Positions 52,377 to 61,232 of a stretch of DNA of 64,000 bases are shown here, piece after piece. The stretch is taken from NCBI GenBank assembly GCA_024231905.1, contig JAAEQC010000143.1, forward strand, positions 1 through 64,000, given 5' to 3'. Below the pieces are notes generated by a model. It was not told the origin of the DNA. It saw only the letters and a list, made by a program, of their open reading frames with translations, and searched no databases. The stretch's first letter is position 1, and the number at the start of each line of letters is the position of its first letter. Source of the stretch: a bacterium. Its GTDB lineage: Bacteria; Krumholzibacteriota; Krumholzibacteriia; LZORAL124-64-63. A program made the position numbers and the translations under genes.

Positions 52377-52855
52377 GCCGACACGTCCTGTATCCCGGCT
52401 CCTTCGACCCGGTCACCTTGGGCCACGTAGACATCCTCGAACGCACCTGCCGGCTCTTCGACCGGGTCACGGTGCTGGTGGCCGCTCACGGCAAGGCAGG
52501 ATTGTTGCCCGTGGAGCAGAGGGTGGACCTGGTGAGGACCTCGGTGGCGCACCTGCCGGGGGTGGCCGTGGAGTCCTTCTCCGGCCTGTTGGTCGACGAG
52601 GTCCTGGCCCGCGGCGCCGCGGCGGTGGTGCGGGGCATCCGCAACGCCGGGGACTACGAACACGAATGGAGCATGGCCGGCGTGAACTCCCTCCTGGCCT
52701 CGGACACGGAGTTCGTCTACCTGCTGGCCCGGCCGGACCTGGCGGCTGTCTCGAGCACACTGGTGCGGGACGTGATCCGCCACGGCGGCGCCCTGGATCG
52801 TCTGGTACCGGCACCCGTAGTTCGCGCCCTGGACTCCGATGGCCGGAAGGACTGA
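52373..52855 (+). CDS. coaD: Phosphopantetheine adenylyltransferase
   Basis: CoaD makes dephospho-CoA from phosphopantetheine and ATP, the fourth step of CoA synthesis. 160 residues, the family length. The nucleotidyltransferase motif is YPGSFDPVTLGHVDI (GHxD form), with VVRGIRNAGDYEHE and AAVSSTLVRDV as the other conserved blocks. The ATG overlaps the rsmD stop; GGAGG lies just upstream. Its end is close to the obgE start. Confidence 0.96.
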   Translation: MSRHVLYPGSFDPVTLGHVDILERTCRLFDRVTVLVAAHGKAGLLPVEQRVDLVRTSVAHLPGVAVESFSGLLVDEVLARGAAAVVRGIRNAGDYEHEWSMAGVNSLLASDTEFVYLLARPDLAAVSSTLVRDVIRHGGALDRLVPAPVVRALDSDGRKD

Positions 52856-52859
52856 CACC

Positions 52860-53882
52860 GTGTTCCTGGACATCACCGTCATCAAGATCGAGTCGGGCAA
52901 GGGCGGGGACGGCTGTGTCTCCACGCGCAAAGAGAAATACGTGCCCCGGGGCGGCCCGGACGGGGGTAACGGCGGCCGCGGCGGCTCCGTCTGGATCGAG
53001 GCCGAGCGGGGCCTGTCGACCCTCCTGGATTTCCGCTACCGGCGCCATTACAAAGCCGGCGTGGGCCAGCCCGGCGGCGGCAATCGCCGCAGCGGCGCCG
53101 ACGGAGACGACGTTGTACTCAAGGTCCCCTGCGGCACGTTGGTGTACCGGGCCGAAGACGATGAGCCCCTGGGCGACCTGCTGGATCCCGGGGACCGCCT
53201 TTGCGTGGCCAAGGGCGGCCGCGGCGGCAAGGGCAACTGGGAGTTCCGCAATCCCCGCAATCAGACCCCCCTGCACGCGCAACCCGGCGCAGCCGGCCAG
53301 CAGGTCGAAGTGCGCCTGGAACTCAAGCTCATAGCCGACGTGGGCCTGGTGGGGGAACCCAACGCGGGCAAGAGCACCCTGCTGTCGGTGATCTCCGCGG
53401 CACGGCCCAAGATCGCCGACTACCCCTTCACGACCCTGGTGCCGAACCTGGGCATCGTCGATCTGGGGGATTACGCGTCCTGCACCGTGGCCGACATCCC
53501 GGGCCTCATCGAGGGCGCAGCCGACGGCAAGGGGCTCGGCCACGAGTTTCTGCGCCACGTGGAACGAACCCGGGCACTGCTCTTGCTCGTGGATCCGGCG
53601 ATAGCTCCGCCGGCCCGGTCCCTGGACGTGTTGCGCGGGGAACTGGTGGCCCACGGCGAACGTCTGGCCGACCTGCCCTGCGCCGTGGTCGTCACCAAGA
53701 CCGACTTGCTGGACGAGGAGGCCCTGGCGGCGGCCCTGGCCGAGGCGCGCGCCTGGTCCGCGGACAACGGCGGCGGCGAGGTGCTGGCCATCTCGTCCGT
53801 GGCCGGCCGGGGGCTGAAAGAGTTGAAGCATCTCCTGCGTCGGATGACCACCTTGCCGCCGGTGGGCGACGCCACGGACTGA
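52860..53882 (+). CDS. obgE: Obg-family GTPase ObgE/CgtA
   Basis: Large GTPase involved in 50S assembly and growth control. 340 residues from the GTG at 52860, which gives MFLDITVIKIESGKGGDGC, the usual N-terminus, and has GGAAGG nine bases upstream; an ATG at 52839 would add seven residues and overlap coaD. The Gly-rich Obg fold (PRGGPDGGNGGRGGSV) precedes the G domain: G1 GEPNAGKST, G2 YPFTTLVPNLG, G3 DIPGLIEGA, G4 TKTD, G5 SSVAG. No C-terminal OCT extension is present. Confidence 0.96.
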   Translation: MFLDITVIKIESGKGGDGCVSTRKEKYVPRGGPDGGNGGRGGSVWIEAERGLSTLLDFRYRRHYKAGVGQPGGGNRRSGADGDDVVLKVPCGTLVYRAEDDEPLGDLLDPGDRLCVAKGGRGGKGNWEFRNPRNQTPLHAQPGAAGQQVEVRLELKLIADVGLVGEPNAGKSTLLSVISAARPKIADYPFTTLVPNLGIVDLGDYASCTVADIPGLIEGAADGKGLGHEFLRHVERTRALLLLVDPAIAPPARSLDVLRGELVAHGERLADLPCAVVVTKTDLLDEEALAAALAEARAWSADNGGGEVLAISSVAGRGLKELKHLLRRMTTLPPVGDATD

Positions 53883-53909
53883 ACCCGCCTCCCGGTCGGG
53901 ACGAATCCC

Positions 53910-54815
53910 ATGTCGACCGAAGAAACGGCGCCCCGCTTGGTGCGCCTGACGCCCGCCGCGTCCGTCTGGCCGTCGCGCCTGGCCCAGGTGGATCCGCCAC
54001 CCCGGGTCCTGTGGTGCACCGGGCAGGTCTCCGCCCTTGCGGGCGACGGCATCGCCATGGTGGGCACCCGCCGTGCTACGAGCCGAGGGCTGGCCGTGGC
54101 CCGCAGCCTGGGGGCGGCCTGCGTCGCCCGTGGTTGGACCGTGGTCAGCGGTCTGGCCCTGGGGGTTGACGCCGCCGCCCATCGCGGCGCCCTGGATGCA
54201 GGCGGTGTCACGGTGGCGGTCATGGGCACCGGCTCCGACCAGACCTATCCCGCTGCCCACCGACGCCTGCGCCGGGAGATCGAGGTGACCGGCTGCTGCG
54301 TTACCGAATACGAGGCCGGCACACCACCCCTGCCCTACAACTTTCCCAAGCGCAACCGTATCATCGCCGGTCTGGCGCGGGCGGTGATCGTGGTCGAGGC
54401 GCCCGCCCGCAGCGGCGCGCTCATCACCGCCCTGCAGGCGGTGGACGCCGGCCGCGAGGTCTTCGCCGTGCCCGGGCCGGTGGACCTGGACACGAGCCGG
54501 GGCTGCCACCACCTCCTGCGCGAGGGAGCGCACCTGCTGGAATCCCTGGAAGATCTGGAGCGCGTGCTGGGACATCCGTCCGGCCGACCGCCGGTTCAAG
54601 GCGAATCCGGCGGCAGGGATGAACCGGCGCCGGGTTCCGCGGCCCGCTGGATCTTCGATCGGTTGGACCTGGAAGGCGTGGGCCGCGACCGCCTGCGCGA
54701 GCGCTGGCCGGGCACCGAGGACGCCTGGTGCGAAGGGCTCCTGGCCCTGGAGATGGCCCGCCTGATCCGGAGGTTGCCCGGCGGCGGCCTCGCCCGTACA
54801 ATCTGGCGCGAATAG
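53910..54815 (+). CDS. dprA: DNA-processing protein DprA
   Basis: 301 residues. DprA loads RecA on incoming single-stranded DNA in natural transformation. The Rossmann-like core is clear: VGTRRATSRGLAVARSLG, VVSGLALGVDAAAHRGAL, GTGSDQTYPAAHRRL, FPKRNRIIAGLARAVIVVEA, SGALITALQAVDAGREVFAVPG and the G-x-H-H-L segment SRGCHHLLREGA. A C-terminal winged-helix-like region follows. The N-terminal SAM domain of some DprA proteins is absent. Together with the ComEA-like gene and the pilus cluster it suggests competence for transformation. Confidence 0.93.
   Translation: MSTEETAPRLVRLTPAASVWPSRLAQVDPPPRVLWCTGQVSALAGDGIAMVGTRRATSRGLAVARSLGAACVARGWTVVSGLALGVDAAAHRGALDAGGVTVAVMGTGSDQTYPAAHRRLRREIEVTGCCVTEYEAGTPPLPYNFPKRNRIIAGLARAVIVVEAPARSGALITALQAVDAGREVFAVPGPVDLDTSRGCHHLLREGAHLLESLEDLERVLGHPSGRPPVQGESGGRDEPAPGSAARWIFDRLDLEGVGRDRLRERWPGTEDAWCEGLLALEMARLIRRLPGGGLARTIWRE
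54774..54802 (+). promoter_or_regulatory. Predicted promoter inside the dprA 3' end
   Basis: TTGCCC (54774-54779) and TACAAT (54797-54802) are spaced by 17 bases; the -10 differs from consensus at one base. Transcription would start near 54809, just before the dprA stop, leaving about 50 bases before the acyltransferase start. It would allow the acyltransferase-ABC genes to be expressed apart from dprA. Confidence 0.45.
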
Positions 54816-54857
54816 CCCTGCCCGTTGCGGGCGCCCTTTCCGGACCGGGAGACCGAC

Positions 54858-55775
54858 TTGGCTTCGCGCCCGCGCATGCTGCTGGATTTCAGCTTGCTGT
54901 ACTCGCTCTACCAGCTGGCGCGGCCCCTGCCGCGGAGTTGGTTGCTGGCGTTGGGCCGCGGCGTAGGCTCCCTCGTGTGGCGGGTCATCGGTTACCGCCG
55001 GGAAGTCGTGCGGGGGAACCTGGAACTGGCCTTCGGCGACACTCTCGACCAGCGTGCCCGGGACGATCTGGCCCACTCCTTCTACCGCAACCTGGGCATG
55101 ACTCTTATGGAGTTCCTGGCTCTGCCCCGACTGGGCCGGGGCGACATCTTGGACCTGGTGGAACTGGAAGGTGCCGAGCATCTGGACCAAGTGCGTCGGG
55201 AAGGACGCGGCGCCCTGCTCGTCTCCGCCCACTTCGGCAACTGGGAGTATCTCGGCTCGCGCGCGGCCGCAGAGGGCCTGCCCGTGAACTTCCTGGTCAA
55301 GAGCCAGCACAATGAGCGGGTAGACCGCATGCAGAACGCCATCCGGGCCGGGGCCGGAGTAGGGGTCATCCGTTCCGATGCCCCGCTGACCGAGATGGTG
55401 CGTGCCTTGCGCCGGGGCGAGTTCGTGGGTCTACTCGCGGACCAGGACGCAGGACGCGACGGGGTCTTCACGGACTTTCTCGGGCACGAGGCTTCGGTGT
55501 TCCGGGGCGCGGCCTACCTGAGCTGGCGCCTGGACATCCCCATCGTCACGGGGTATATCTTTCGCCGCCCGGGCGGCCGCCATCTGGCGCGCCTCGACTC
55601 GCCGCTGCGCCCGGACCGTAACCTTTCCGAGGCGGAGGCGGTCCGATCCCTCACCGAGGCCCACGTGCGCCGGCTGGAGGCGGCCGTGGCCCAGGCGCCC
55701 GATCATTTTTTCTGGGTCCACCGCCGGTGGAAGACCCAACCGTCCGTGGAGGACGTCACCAAGGAGACGCCGTGA
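54858..55775 (+). CDS. LpxL/HtrB-family lipid A acyltransferase
   Basis: 305 residues from a TTG with GGGAGA five bases upstream; TTG 54825 and ATG 54876 are alternatives. The family motif HFGNWE (H-x4-E) in LLVSAHFGNWEYLG is the catalytic site, and GLLADQDAG and FFWVHRRWK are the other conserved blocks. A hydrophobic N-terminus (FSLLYSLYQLARPL) targets the inner membrane. Such enzymes add secondary acyl chains to lipid A or act on related glycolipids (KdtA-dependent). No other lpx gene is present, so the acceptor is not certain. Its stop overlaps the next start by four bases (GTGA). Confidence 0.88.
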   Translation: MASRPRMLLDFSLLYSLYQLARPLPRSWLLALGRGVGSLVWRVIGYRREVVRGNLELAFGDTLDQRARDDLAHSFYRNLGMTLMEFLALPRLGRGDILDLVELEGAEHLDQVRREGRGALLVSAHFGNWEYLGSRAAAEGLPVNFLVKSQHNERVDRMQNAIRAGAGVGVIRSDAPLTEMVRALRRGEFVGLLADQDAGRDGVFTDFLGHEASVFRGAAYLSWRLDIPIVTGYIFRRPGGRHLARLDSPLRPDRNLSEAEAVRSLTEAHVRRLEAAVAQAPDHFFWVHRRWKTQPSVEDVTKETP

Positions 55776-56704
55776 TAATCGTCGAGAATCTCGTCAAGCG
55801 CTACGGCTCCCACCGCGCCGTCGACGGCATCACCTTCGAGGTGGCCAAGGGGGAGCTCTTCGGCCTCCTGGGACCCAACGGCGCCGGCAAGACCACCACC
55901 ATCGGCGTTTTGTCCACCCTGCTGCCCGCCGACGGCGGCCGGGCGAGCATCGGCGGCCACGACGTGGCCGGGGATCCTGGGGGTGTGCGCCGGCTCATCG
56001 GCGTCGTGCCTCAGGAAATCGCCCTCTACCAGGACCTGAACGCGCGGGACAATCTCCTGTTCTGGGGACGGATCCACGGGCTGGGCGGCAAGGCCCTCGG
56101 CACGCGGGTGGAGAGACTGCTGGAACTGGTGGCCCTGGGCGAACACGCCCGCCAGAAGGTGGAAACCTTCTCCGGCGGCATGAAGCGCCGTCTCAACCTG
56201 GCGGCGGGCCTGATCCACAACCCGGAAGTCCTCTTCCTGGACGAGCCCACCGTGGGCATCGACGCCCAGGCCCGCACCAAGCTGTTGGCCCTGATCGGCG
56301 ACCTGGCTGCCGACGGTCTGACCATCATCTACACCACCCACTACCTGGAGGAGGCGGAGCAACTCTGCCACCGCATCGGCGTCATCGACCAGGGGCGTAT
56401 GGTCGCCGTGGGCGACAAGGAGGACCTCATAAGCCAGATCGGCGACGAGGACCGGGTGCGGGTGCAGGTGCCGTCCGAGAGACACCGGGCTCTGACCTCT
56501 GCCGCCGAGACCTGGCCCGGCGTGGACAGCGTGAGCGAGCGCCGGGGCAAACTCGAGATCCGGGTCGCCGACGGAGGAGCGGTGCTGCCGCCCCTGCAGG
56601 CCTGGCTGGCGGCCGAGGGCCTGGACCTGGCTCAGTTGGAGGTCATCCGGCCCAACCTGGAGACCCTCTACCTCAATCTCACCGGCCGCGGGCTGAGGGA
56701 GTAG
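55772..56704 (+). CDS. ABC-2 exporter ATP-binding protein
   Basis: 310 residues from a GTG that overlaps the upstream stop (GTGA), with AAGGAG five bases before. Walker A GPNGAGKTTT, signature ETFSGGMKRRLNLAAGL, Walker B VLFLDEPTVGID and His switch YTTHYLEEAEQL place it among DrrA/CcmA-type ATPases. A C-terminal DUF4162-like region follows. It serves the two permeases encoded downstream. Substrate unknown; linkage to an LpxL-like gene hints at an envelope lipid or a drug. Confidence 0.92.
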   Translation: MIIVENLVKRYGSHRAVDGITFEVAKGELFGLLGPNGAGKTTTIGVLSTLLPADGGRASIGGHDVAGDPGGVRRLIGVVPQEIALYQDLNARDNLLFWGRIHGLGGKALGTRVERLLELVALGEHARQKVETFSGGMKRRLNLAAGLIHNPEVLFLDEPTVGIDAQARTKLLALIGDLAADGLTIIYTTHYLEEAEQLCHRIGVIDQGRMVAVGDKEDLISQIGDEDRVRVQVPSERHRALTSAAETWPGVDSVSERRGKLEIRVADGGAVLPPLQAWLAAEGLDLAQLEVIRPNLETLYLNLTGRGLRE

Positions 56705-56706
56705 CC

Positions 56707-58044
56707 GTGCGTATCCTCGTCCTCGTCCGCAAGGACCTGCTGCGCGCCTGGCGGGACCGGCGCGCCTTCGTGGTCAACCTGCTGCTGCCCCTGCTGCTCA
56801 CCTTTATCATGGGACTGAGTTTCGGCGGCGGCATCTTCGGCAAGAGCGGCATCTCGGTCATCCCCCTGGTGGCAGTGGGGGAGGACGTACCCTCGGCCCT
56901 GCGCGACCGCCTGGCCGAGCAGTTGGCCGAGACGGACTTCTTCGCCCTGGAGTGGGCCGACTCCACCGAGGCCCGCCGGCGCGTGACCCGGGGCGAGGCG
57001 GCCGCGGCGGTGGTGCTTCCCCCGGGCGCCGTGGGCGACTACTTCCGGGGCGAGGAACTGCGGATCGATGTCTGGAAGGATCCGGGCCGTCCCCTCAAGG
57101 CGGGAATCGTGGAGCAGGTCCTGCAACGGGCCCTGCGCCAGGTGCAGGCCGGCGAAGCCGGCTACCGGGCCCTGTGGCCAGATGACGAAGAATCCATGCC
57201 GCCCGGCGCCGAGGAAGACACCTGGTCCGACCTGTTCGCAGGAGACATGAACACCGTCTGGAAACGCTGGCGTCGCGTGGGGGGCGAGGGCGGCTTCACC
57301 GAGGTGGGCGAGTGGTTCCTGGCCCGCATGGACCACCAGGTGGCCCTGTCCGACGCCATGGCCGAGTCCCGCCTGGACCTGGCGGTCACCGACGCGGCTG
57401 CGACGCCCGACGTCGCCGAGAGCCGGGAGATCAACCTCTTTTCCTACTTCCTGCCGGGATTCTCCGTCTTCTTCCTCATGTTCGGCGTGGCGGCCAGCGC
57501 CCGCGATCTCCACCGGGAGAGGGCGGCCGGCACGCTTCAGCGTCAGCTGCTGGCGCCGCTGGGCACCAATCACATCATGACTGCCAAGTGGCTGTCGTCG
57601 GTCGTCCAGGGCGCAGCCCAGATGCTGGTACTGCTGGTGGCTGGCGCGGTGCTCTTTAGGGTCGATCTGGGGCCGGACTCCTGGTCGTTGCTCACCTTGG
57701 TGGTGCTGACCGCCACGGCCGCCGCGAGCTTCTTCATGATGCTGGCGGTGGTGACTCCCAACGAGAAGGTCATGGACAACGTCAGCACAACGGTCGTGCT
57801 GGTGGCGGCCATGGTCGGTGGCAACTTCGTGCCCGTGGACGCCATGCCGGCCTGGATCACCTACGTCGGCCGCTGGGTCTTCAACTACTGGTCCAACTCG
57901 GGCTTCAGTTTGGTCATGGTCCGGGGCGAGTCCCTGGCCCACGACCTGCAGCCGGCGGTGGTGCTGGCGGCCATGACCGTCGGCTACGGCCTGCTCGCCC
58001 TGGCGTTCACCGCCTGGCAACGGCGTCGGGGAGGTCTGCTGTGA
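56707..58044 (+). CDS. ABC-2 exporter permease, first subunit
   Basis: 445 residues from a GTG two bases after the ATPase stop. One N-terminal helix (AFVVNLLLPLLLTFIMGL), a large extracytoplasmic loop (about residues 40-235) and five C-terminal helices (YFLPGFSVFFLMFGVAAS onward) are the YhgE/YbhR-type ABC2_membrane_3 plan. RERAAGTLQRQLLAPLG is the loop that contacts the ATPase. The large loop is Glu/Asp-rich. Confidence 0.88.
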   Translation: MRILVLVRKDLLRAWRDRRAFVVNLLLPLLLTFIMGLSFGGGIFGKSGISVIPLVAVGEDVPSALRDRLAEQLAETDFFALEWADSTEARRRVTRGEAAAAVVLPPGAVGDYFRGEELRIDVWKDPGRPLKAGIVEQVLQRALRQVQAGEAGYRALWPDDEESMPPGAEEDTWSDLFAGDMNTVWKRWRRVGGEGGFTEVGEWFLARMDHQVALSDAMAESRLDLAVTDAAATPDVAESREINLFSYFLPGFSVFFLMFGVAASARDLHRERAAGTLQRQLLAPLGTNHIMTAKWLSSVVQGAAQMLVLLVAGAVLFRVDLGPDSWSLLTLVVLTATAAASFFMMLAVVTPNEKVMDNVSTTVVLVAAMVGGNFVPVDAMPAWITYVGRWVFNYWSNSGFSLVMVRGESLAHDLQPAVVLAAMTVGYGLLALAFTAWQRRRGGLL

Positions 58045-59267
58045 ACGGCTCCGTTATCCTGGCCATGGTCGCCTTACGCCTGCGCCGCATCTTCCGGGAC
58101 CGGTCGGCCCTCATCTGGTTCTTCGTCATGCCCATGGTTTTTTCTTTCCTCATGGGACAGCTCCTGGGGGATTGGGGCGGTTCGGGCCAACCCTCCCGAC
58201 CGCGCTTCCTGGTCTACGCAGACGAACCCGGCCCGGAACTGGAGCGCTTCCTGGCGCCCCTGCGCGATCACGAGCGCTTCGTGGTGGAGGTCCGGGACAC
58301 CACCGTATCCGCCGCGGCCCTGGCCGAAGCGGTGGAGGACAGCCGCATCACCGCCGGTCTCCTGGTCCCCAGTGGATTCGAGGCGGCGGCCGCCGGCGAC
58401 GACACGGCGAGCCTGCGCCTCTACTTCGATTCGGATCGCTTGAGCAGCCAGACCATACGCACCCTCCTGGAGGAAGCGCTGCTGCGGGCCAACACAGCGG
58501 CGGCGGCCCGTAGCCTGGTGGCCGACCCGGCGGGTGGTGAGCCCGGACGGGGCGCGGCCCAGGGGTTCGACCAGGTCGTCTTCGACCGCCTGTGGGAGGA
58601 ACCTCGGGTGCGCCTCGCGGTGGAGACCCTGGGCCGGAAGCAGGAGGAACCCGAGTTCGCCCTGACCAACTCCTACCAGCACGTCGGACCGTCCTACACC
58701 CTCTTCTTCGTCATGATGGGCGTGCTGGCCCTGGCCCAGGATCTCGTGGCCGAGCGCCGGCAGCGCACCCTGGCCCGGCTCGTGACCAGCCGCGCCGGAC
58801 CGGCGGACCTGGTCCTGGGCTTCCTGGCCGGGGGGTTCGTCATGGGGCTGGTGCAGAGCGTGATCCTGCTGGTGCTGAACAGCCTGCTTTTCCGTATCGA
58901 CTACGGCGACAGTCCGCTCACCCTCGGCCTGGCCATGATGCTCTTCGCGGGCGTGTGTGCCGGGGCGTCGGTGCTGCTGGGGACCGTGGCCCGGACCGAG
59001 GCCCAGGCCAGCGGCCTGGGCGTGGCCACGACCCTGGTGCTGGCGGCCATGGGGGGCCTGTGGTGGCCCCTGGAGATCGTCCCGCCCTTCATGCAGACCC
59101 TGGGCAAGCTGCTGCCCACGGGGCAGGCCATCACCGTCTTCCACGACCTCATCGGCCGTGGCTGGGGATTGGCCGAAAACCTGCCGCTGCTGGTGGGGCT
59201 GGCGGTCTGGTGCGTGGTCCTGACGGTCATGGCCACCTGGCGGCTGCGCCGGGTCATGGCGAGCTAG
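58041..59267 (+). CDS. ABC-2 exporter permease, second subunit
   Basis: 408 residues from a GTG overlapping the upstream stop by four bases. The same layout as the previous permease: a first helix (LIWFFVMPMVFSFLMG), a large external loop and C-terminal helices from YTLFFVMMGVLALAQDL. ERRQRTLARLVTSRAGPADL is the coupling loop. The two permeases form a heterodimer with the ATPase dimer, as in YbhFSR-type exporters. It ends 20 bases before the convergent minus-strand gene. Confidence 0.88.
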   Translation: MNGSVILAMVALRLRRIFRDRSALIWFFVMPMVFSFLMGQLLGDWGGSGQPSRPRFLVYADEPGPELERFLAPLRDHERFVVEVRDTTVSAAALAEAVEDSRITAGLLVPSGFEAAAAGDDTASLRLYFDSDRLSSQTIRTLLEEALLRANTAAAARSLVADPAGGEPGRGAAQGFDQVVFDRLWEEPRVRLAVETLGRKQEEPEFALTNSYQHVGPSYTLFFVMMGVLALAQDLVAERRQRTLARLVTSRAGPADLVLGFLAGGFVMGLVQSVILLVLNSLLFRIDYGDSPLTLGLAMMLFAGVCAGASVLLGTVARTEAQASGLGVATTLVLAAMGGLWWPLEIVPPFMQTLGKLLPTGQAITVFHDLIGRGWGLAENLPLLVGLAVWCVVLTVMATWRLRRVMAS

Positions 59268-59287
59268 TTCCCGGCCAGCGGGACGTA

Positions 59288-59605
59288 TCAGTTGGCCTGG
59301 AACCCCGTGTCGGATCCCGCCTCGGGGACCATGTCCGGTCCGCCGGAGAGCTTGATCTCCCCGTGGATGTTCTCCCAGCGCTCCACGTTGGCCGCCAGCA
59401 GCTTCTGCAGGGCCTTGGCCGACTGGGGCGTCAGGATAACCCGGCTGTGGACCTTGGCCTTGGGCGCGCCGGGCACCATGCGAGCGAAGTCCACGAAGAA
59501 CTCGGCGGGGCTGTAGGTGACGAGGGTGAGGTTGGCGTAGGTGCCCTCGGCGACCTCGGGACTCAGATCGACGGTGATACGTTTCTGGGAATTCTTGTCG
59601 CTCAT
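59288..59605 (-). CDS. DUF3467 family protein
   Basis: 105 residues on the minus strand. The start is the ATG at 59605-59603, with GGAGGT eight bases upstream; a longer frame to 59734 adds a basic tail unlike the family. Family blocks are present: ITVDLSPEVAEGTYANLTLV, FFVDFARMVPG, KVHSRVILTPQSAKALQKLL and ENIHGEI. DUF3467 proteins are small, soluble and widespread; their role is not defined. It is transcribed away from rfaE1 with a shared 119-base control region. The 20-base gap to the converging ABC permease gene has no obvious terminator. Confidence 0.9.
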   Translation of the reverse strand: MSDKNSQKRITVDLSPEVAEGTYANLTLVTYSPAEFFVDFARMVPGAPKAKVHSRVILTPQSAKALQKLLAANVERWENIHGEIKLSGGPDMVPEAGSDTGFQAN

Positions 59606-59641
59606 GGGTTTTGACCTCCCGAGGTACGTCCTGGGCCCGCG

Positions 59642-59670
59642 TTGACAGCCGTCCGGACCGATGATAGCTT
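59642..59670 (+). promoter_or_regulatory. Predicted promoter of rfaE1
   Basis: A perfect -35, TTGACA (59642-59647), is 17 bases from TAGCTT (59665-59670), which has the TG of an extended -10 one base upstream. Transcription would start near 59677, about 48 bases before rfaE1. Its -10 overlaps the -10 of the opposite promoter. Confidence 0.5.
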
Positions 59671-59688
59671 CCCGGCGGCGACCGGCAA
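59661..59688 (-). promoter_or_regulatory. Predicted promoter of the DUF3467 gene
   Basis: On the minus strand, TTGCCG (59688-59683) is 16 bases from TATCAT (59666-59661), a one-mismatch -10. Transcription would start near 59654, about 50 bases before the DUF3467 start. It overlaps the rfaE1 promoter, so the two polymerases cannot occupy the site together. Confidence 0.45.
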
Positions 59689-59724
59689 GGCGTCGGTGAT
59701 CCGCCGTCCCGAAAGAATGGAACC

Positions 59725-60705
59725 ATGATCGCAAAACTCAAGGGGATCGTCGACGACCTGTCCGGCCGGCGTCTGGCCGTGGTGGGCGACAGCATGGTCG
59801 ACCGCTTCCTGTGGGGCCGGGTCGACCGCATCAGTCCCGAGGCCCCGGTGCCCGTCGTCCGCATCGAACGGGAGAACGCCAAACTGGGCGGCGCGGCCAA
59901 TGTGGCCGCCAACATTCGCGCCCTCGGCGCGGACGTCGTGCTCTTCGGTATCTGCGGCGACGACGAAGCCGCCGGCAATCTGCGCGGACTGCTGGGCGAC
60001 CACGGCATCGACGACGGCGGACTGGTCGCCACCCCCGACCGTCCCACCACGATCAAGACCCGCGTCCTGGCCCACAACCAGCAAGTGGTGCGCACCGACC
60101 GGGAGGACGACCGGCCCGTGGACGCCCGCGTCCTCGAGGAACTGGCCGACCGTCTGGCCCGCAACGGCGACTTCGACGGCTTCGTGCTGAGCGACTACGG
60201 CAAGGGCGTGCTGACGGACTCGGCCCTGTCGGCGTTCATCGGCGAGGCCCTCCGGCGGGACGTGCCCGTGGTCGTGGACCCCAAGCGGGGCGACTACTCC
60301 CAATACCGGGGCGTGACCAGCCTCACGCCCAACCAGAAGGAGGCTGAGCAAGCCTGCGCCACGGTCATCAGGTCCGACACGGCGCTGCAGGCCGCCGGCC
60401 GCACCCTGCTGGAACGGACCGATGCCGCCGCGGTGCTCATCACCCGCGGCGAGCACGGCATGGCCCTCTATGAGAGCGGCGGGGCCGAACATCATCTGGC
60501 CACGGAGGCCACGACCGTCTACGACGTCACCGGCGCCGGTGACACGGTCATCGCCGTCTACACCACCGCCCTGGCCGCCGGGGCCGATTTCGCCACCGCT
60601 GCCCGCCTGGCCAACCACGCCGCCGGCCTGGCCGTGCGCGAACTGGGCACCGCTGCCGTGACCGCAGACCAGCTGCGGGCGGCCCTGGGGGAGGCCCAGG
60701 GGTGA
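59725..60705 (+). CDS. rfaE1: D-glycero-beta-D-manno-heptose-7-phosphate kinase
   Basis: 326 residues; ribokinase/PfkB fold. It phosphorylates heptose 7-phosphate at C1 for the LPS inner core. Blocks: VVGDSMVDRFLWGRVDRISP, APVPVVRIERENAKLGGAANVA, PNQKEAE and the catalytic DVTGAGDT. In many bacteria this is the first half of the fused HldE; here it is a separate gene overlapping rfaE2 by four bases (GTGA). Confidence 0.94.
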   Translation: MIAKLKGIVDDLSGRRLAVVGDSMVDRFLWGRVDRISPEAPVPVVRIERENAKLGGAANVAANIRALGADVVLFGICGDDEAAGNLRGLLGDHGIDDGGLVATPDRPTTIKTRVLAHNQQVVRTDREDDRPVDARVLEELADRLARNGDFDGFVLSDYGKGVLTDSALSAFIGEALRRDVPVVVDPKRGDYSQYRGVTSLTPNQKEAEQACATVIRSDTALQAAGRTLLERTDAAAVLITRGEHGMALYESGGAEHHLATEATTVYDVTGAGDTVIAVYTTALAAGADFATAARLANHAAGLAVRELGTAAVTADQLRAALGEAQG

Positions 60706-61190
60706 GCGGCTACGCGCGGGGAGTCGTCCTGGACCGATCCGATCTGGCCGCCTGGGGGGATGCCGTACGGGCCGCCGGGCGTACCATCGGCTTCACAAAC
60801 GGCTGCTTCGACCTGGTCCACGTGGGCCACCTGGCGAGCCTGCGGCAGGCCGCGGAAGCGGCGGACGAGTTGGTCGTCGCCCTCAATACGGATCTTTCGG
60901 TCAGGGACCTCAAGGGGCCGGGACGGCCGATCCTGCCCGAGGCGGACCGCGCGGCCCTGATCGCGGCCTTGCGACCGGTTTCGGCGGTCACTATGTTTGC
61001 CGAGCCGACACCGCTGGAGACGATTCTCACCCTCCGGCCGCACGTACTCGTCAAGGGGTCCGAGTACACCGAAGACGCGATCGTCGGCGCCCCCGAGGTC
61101 CGCTCGTGGGGTGGCCGGATCGTCCGTGTGCCCATGGTGCCCGGCTGGTCGACCTCCCAGATCATCGCCTCCATCCGCGACGCGGACTAG
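60702..61190 (+). CDS. rfaE2: D-glycero-beta-D-manno-heptose-1-phosphate adenylyltransferase
   Basis: 162 residues from a GTG overlapping rfaE1. The cytidylyltransferase-fold motif is FTNGCFDLVHVGHLASL (GCFDxxHxGH), followed by LNTDLSVRDLKGPGRPI, RPHVLVKGSEYTEDAIVGA and a C-terminal STSQIIASIR. It makes ADP-heptose from heptose 1-phosphate. With rfaE1 it completes the kinase/transferase pair that is fused as HldE in E. coli; gmhA and gmhB are not in the window. Confidence 0.94.
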   Translation: MSGYARGVVLDRSDLAAWGDAVRAAGRTIGFTNGCFDLVHVGHLASLRQAAEAADELVVALNTDLSVRDLKGPGRPILPEADRAALIAALRPVSAVTMFAEPTPLETILTLRPHVLVKGSEYTEDAIVGAPEVRSWGGRIVRVPMVPGWSTSQIIASIRDAD

Positions 61191-61232
61191 GGGCGTCTTG
61201 TCCAGGGCCCGCCCGGGCCGCAAGGAGACGGC

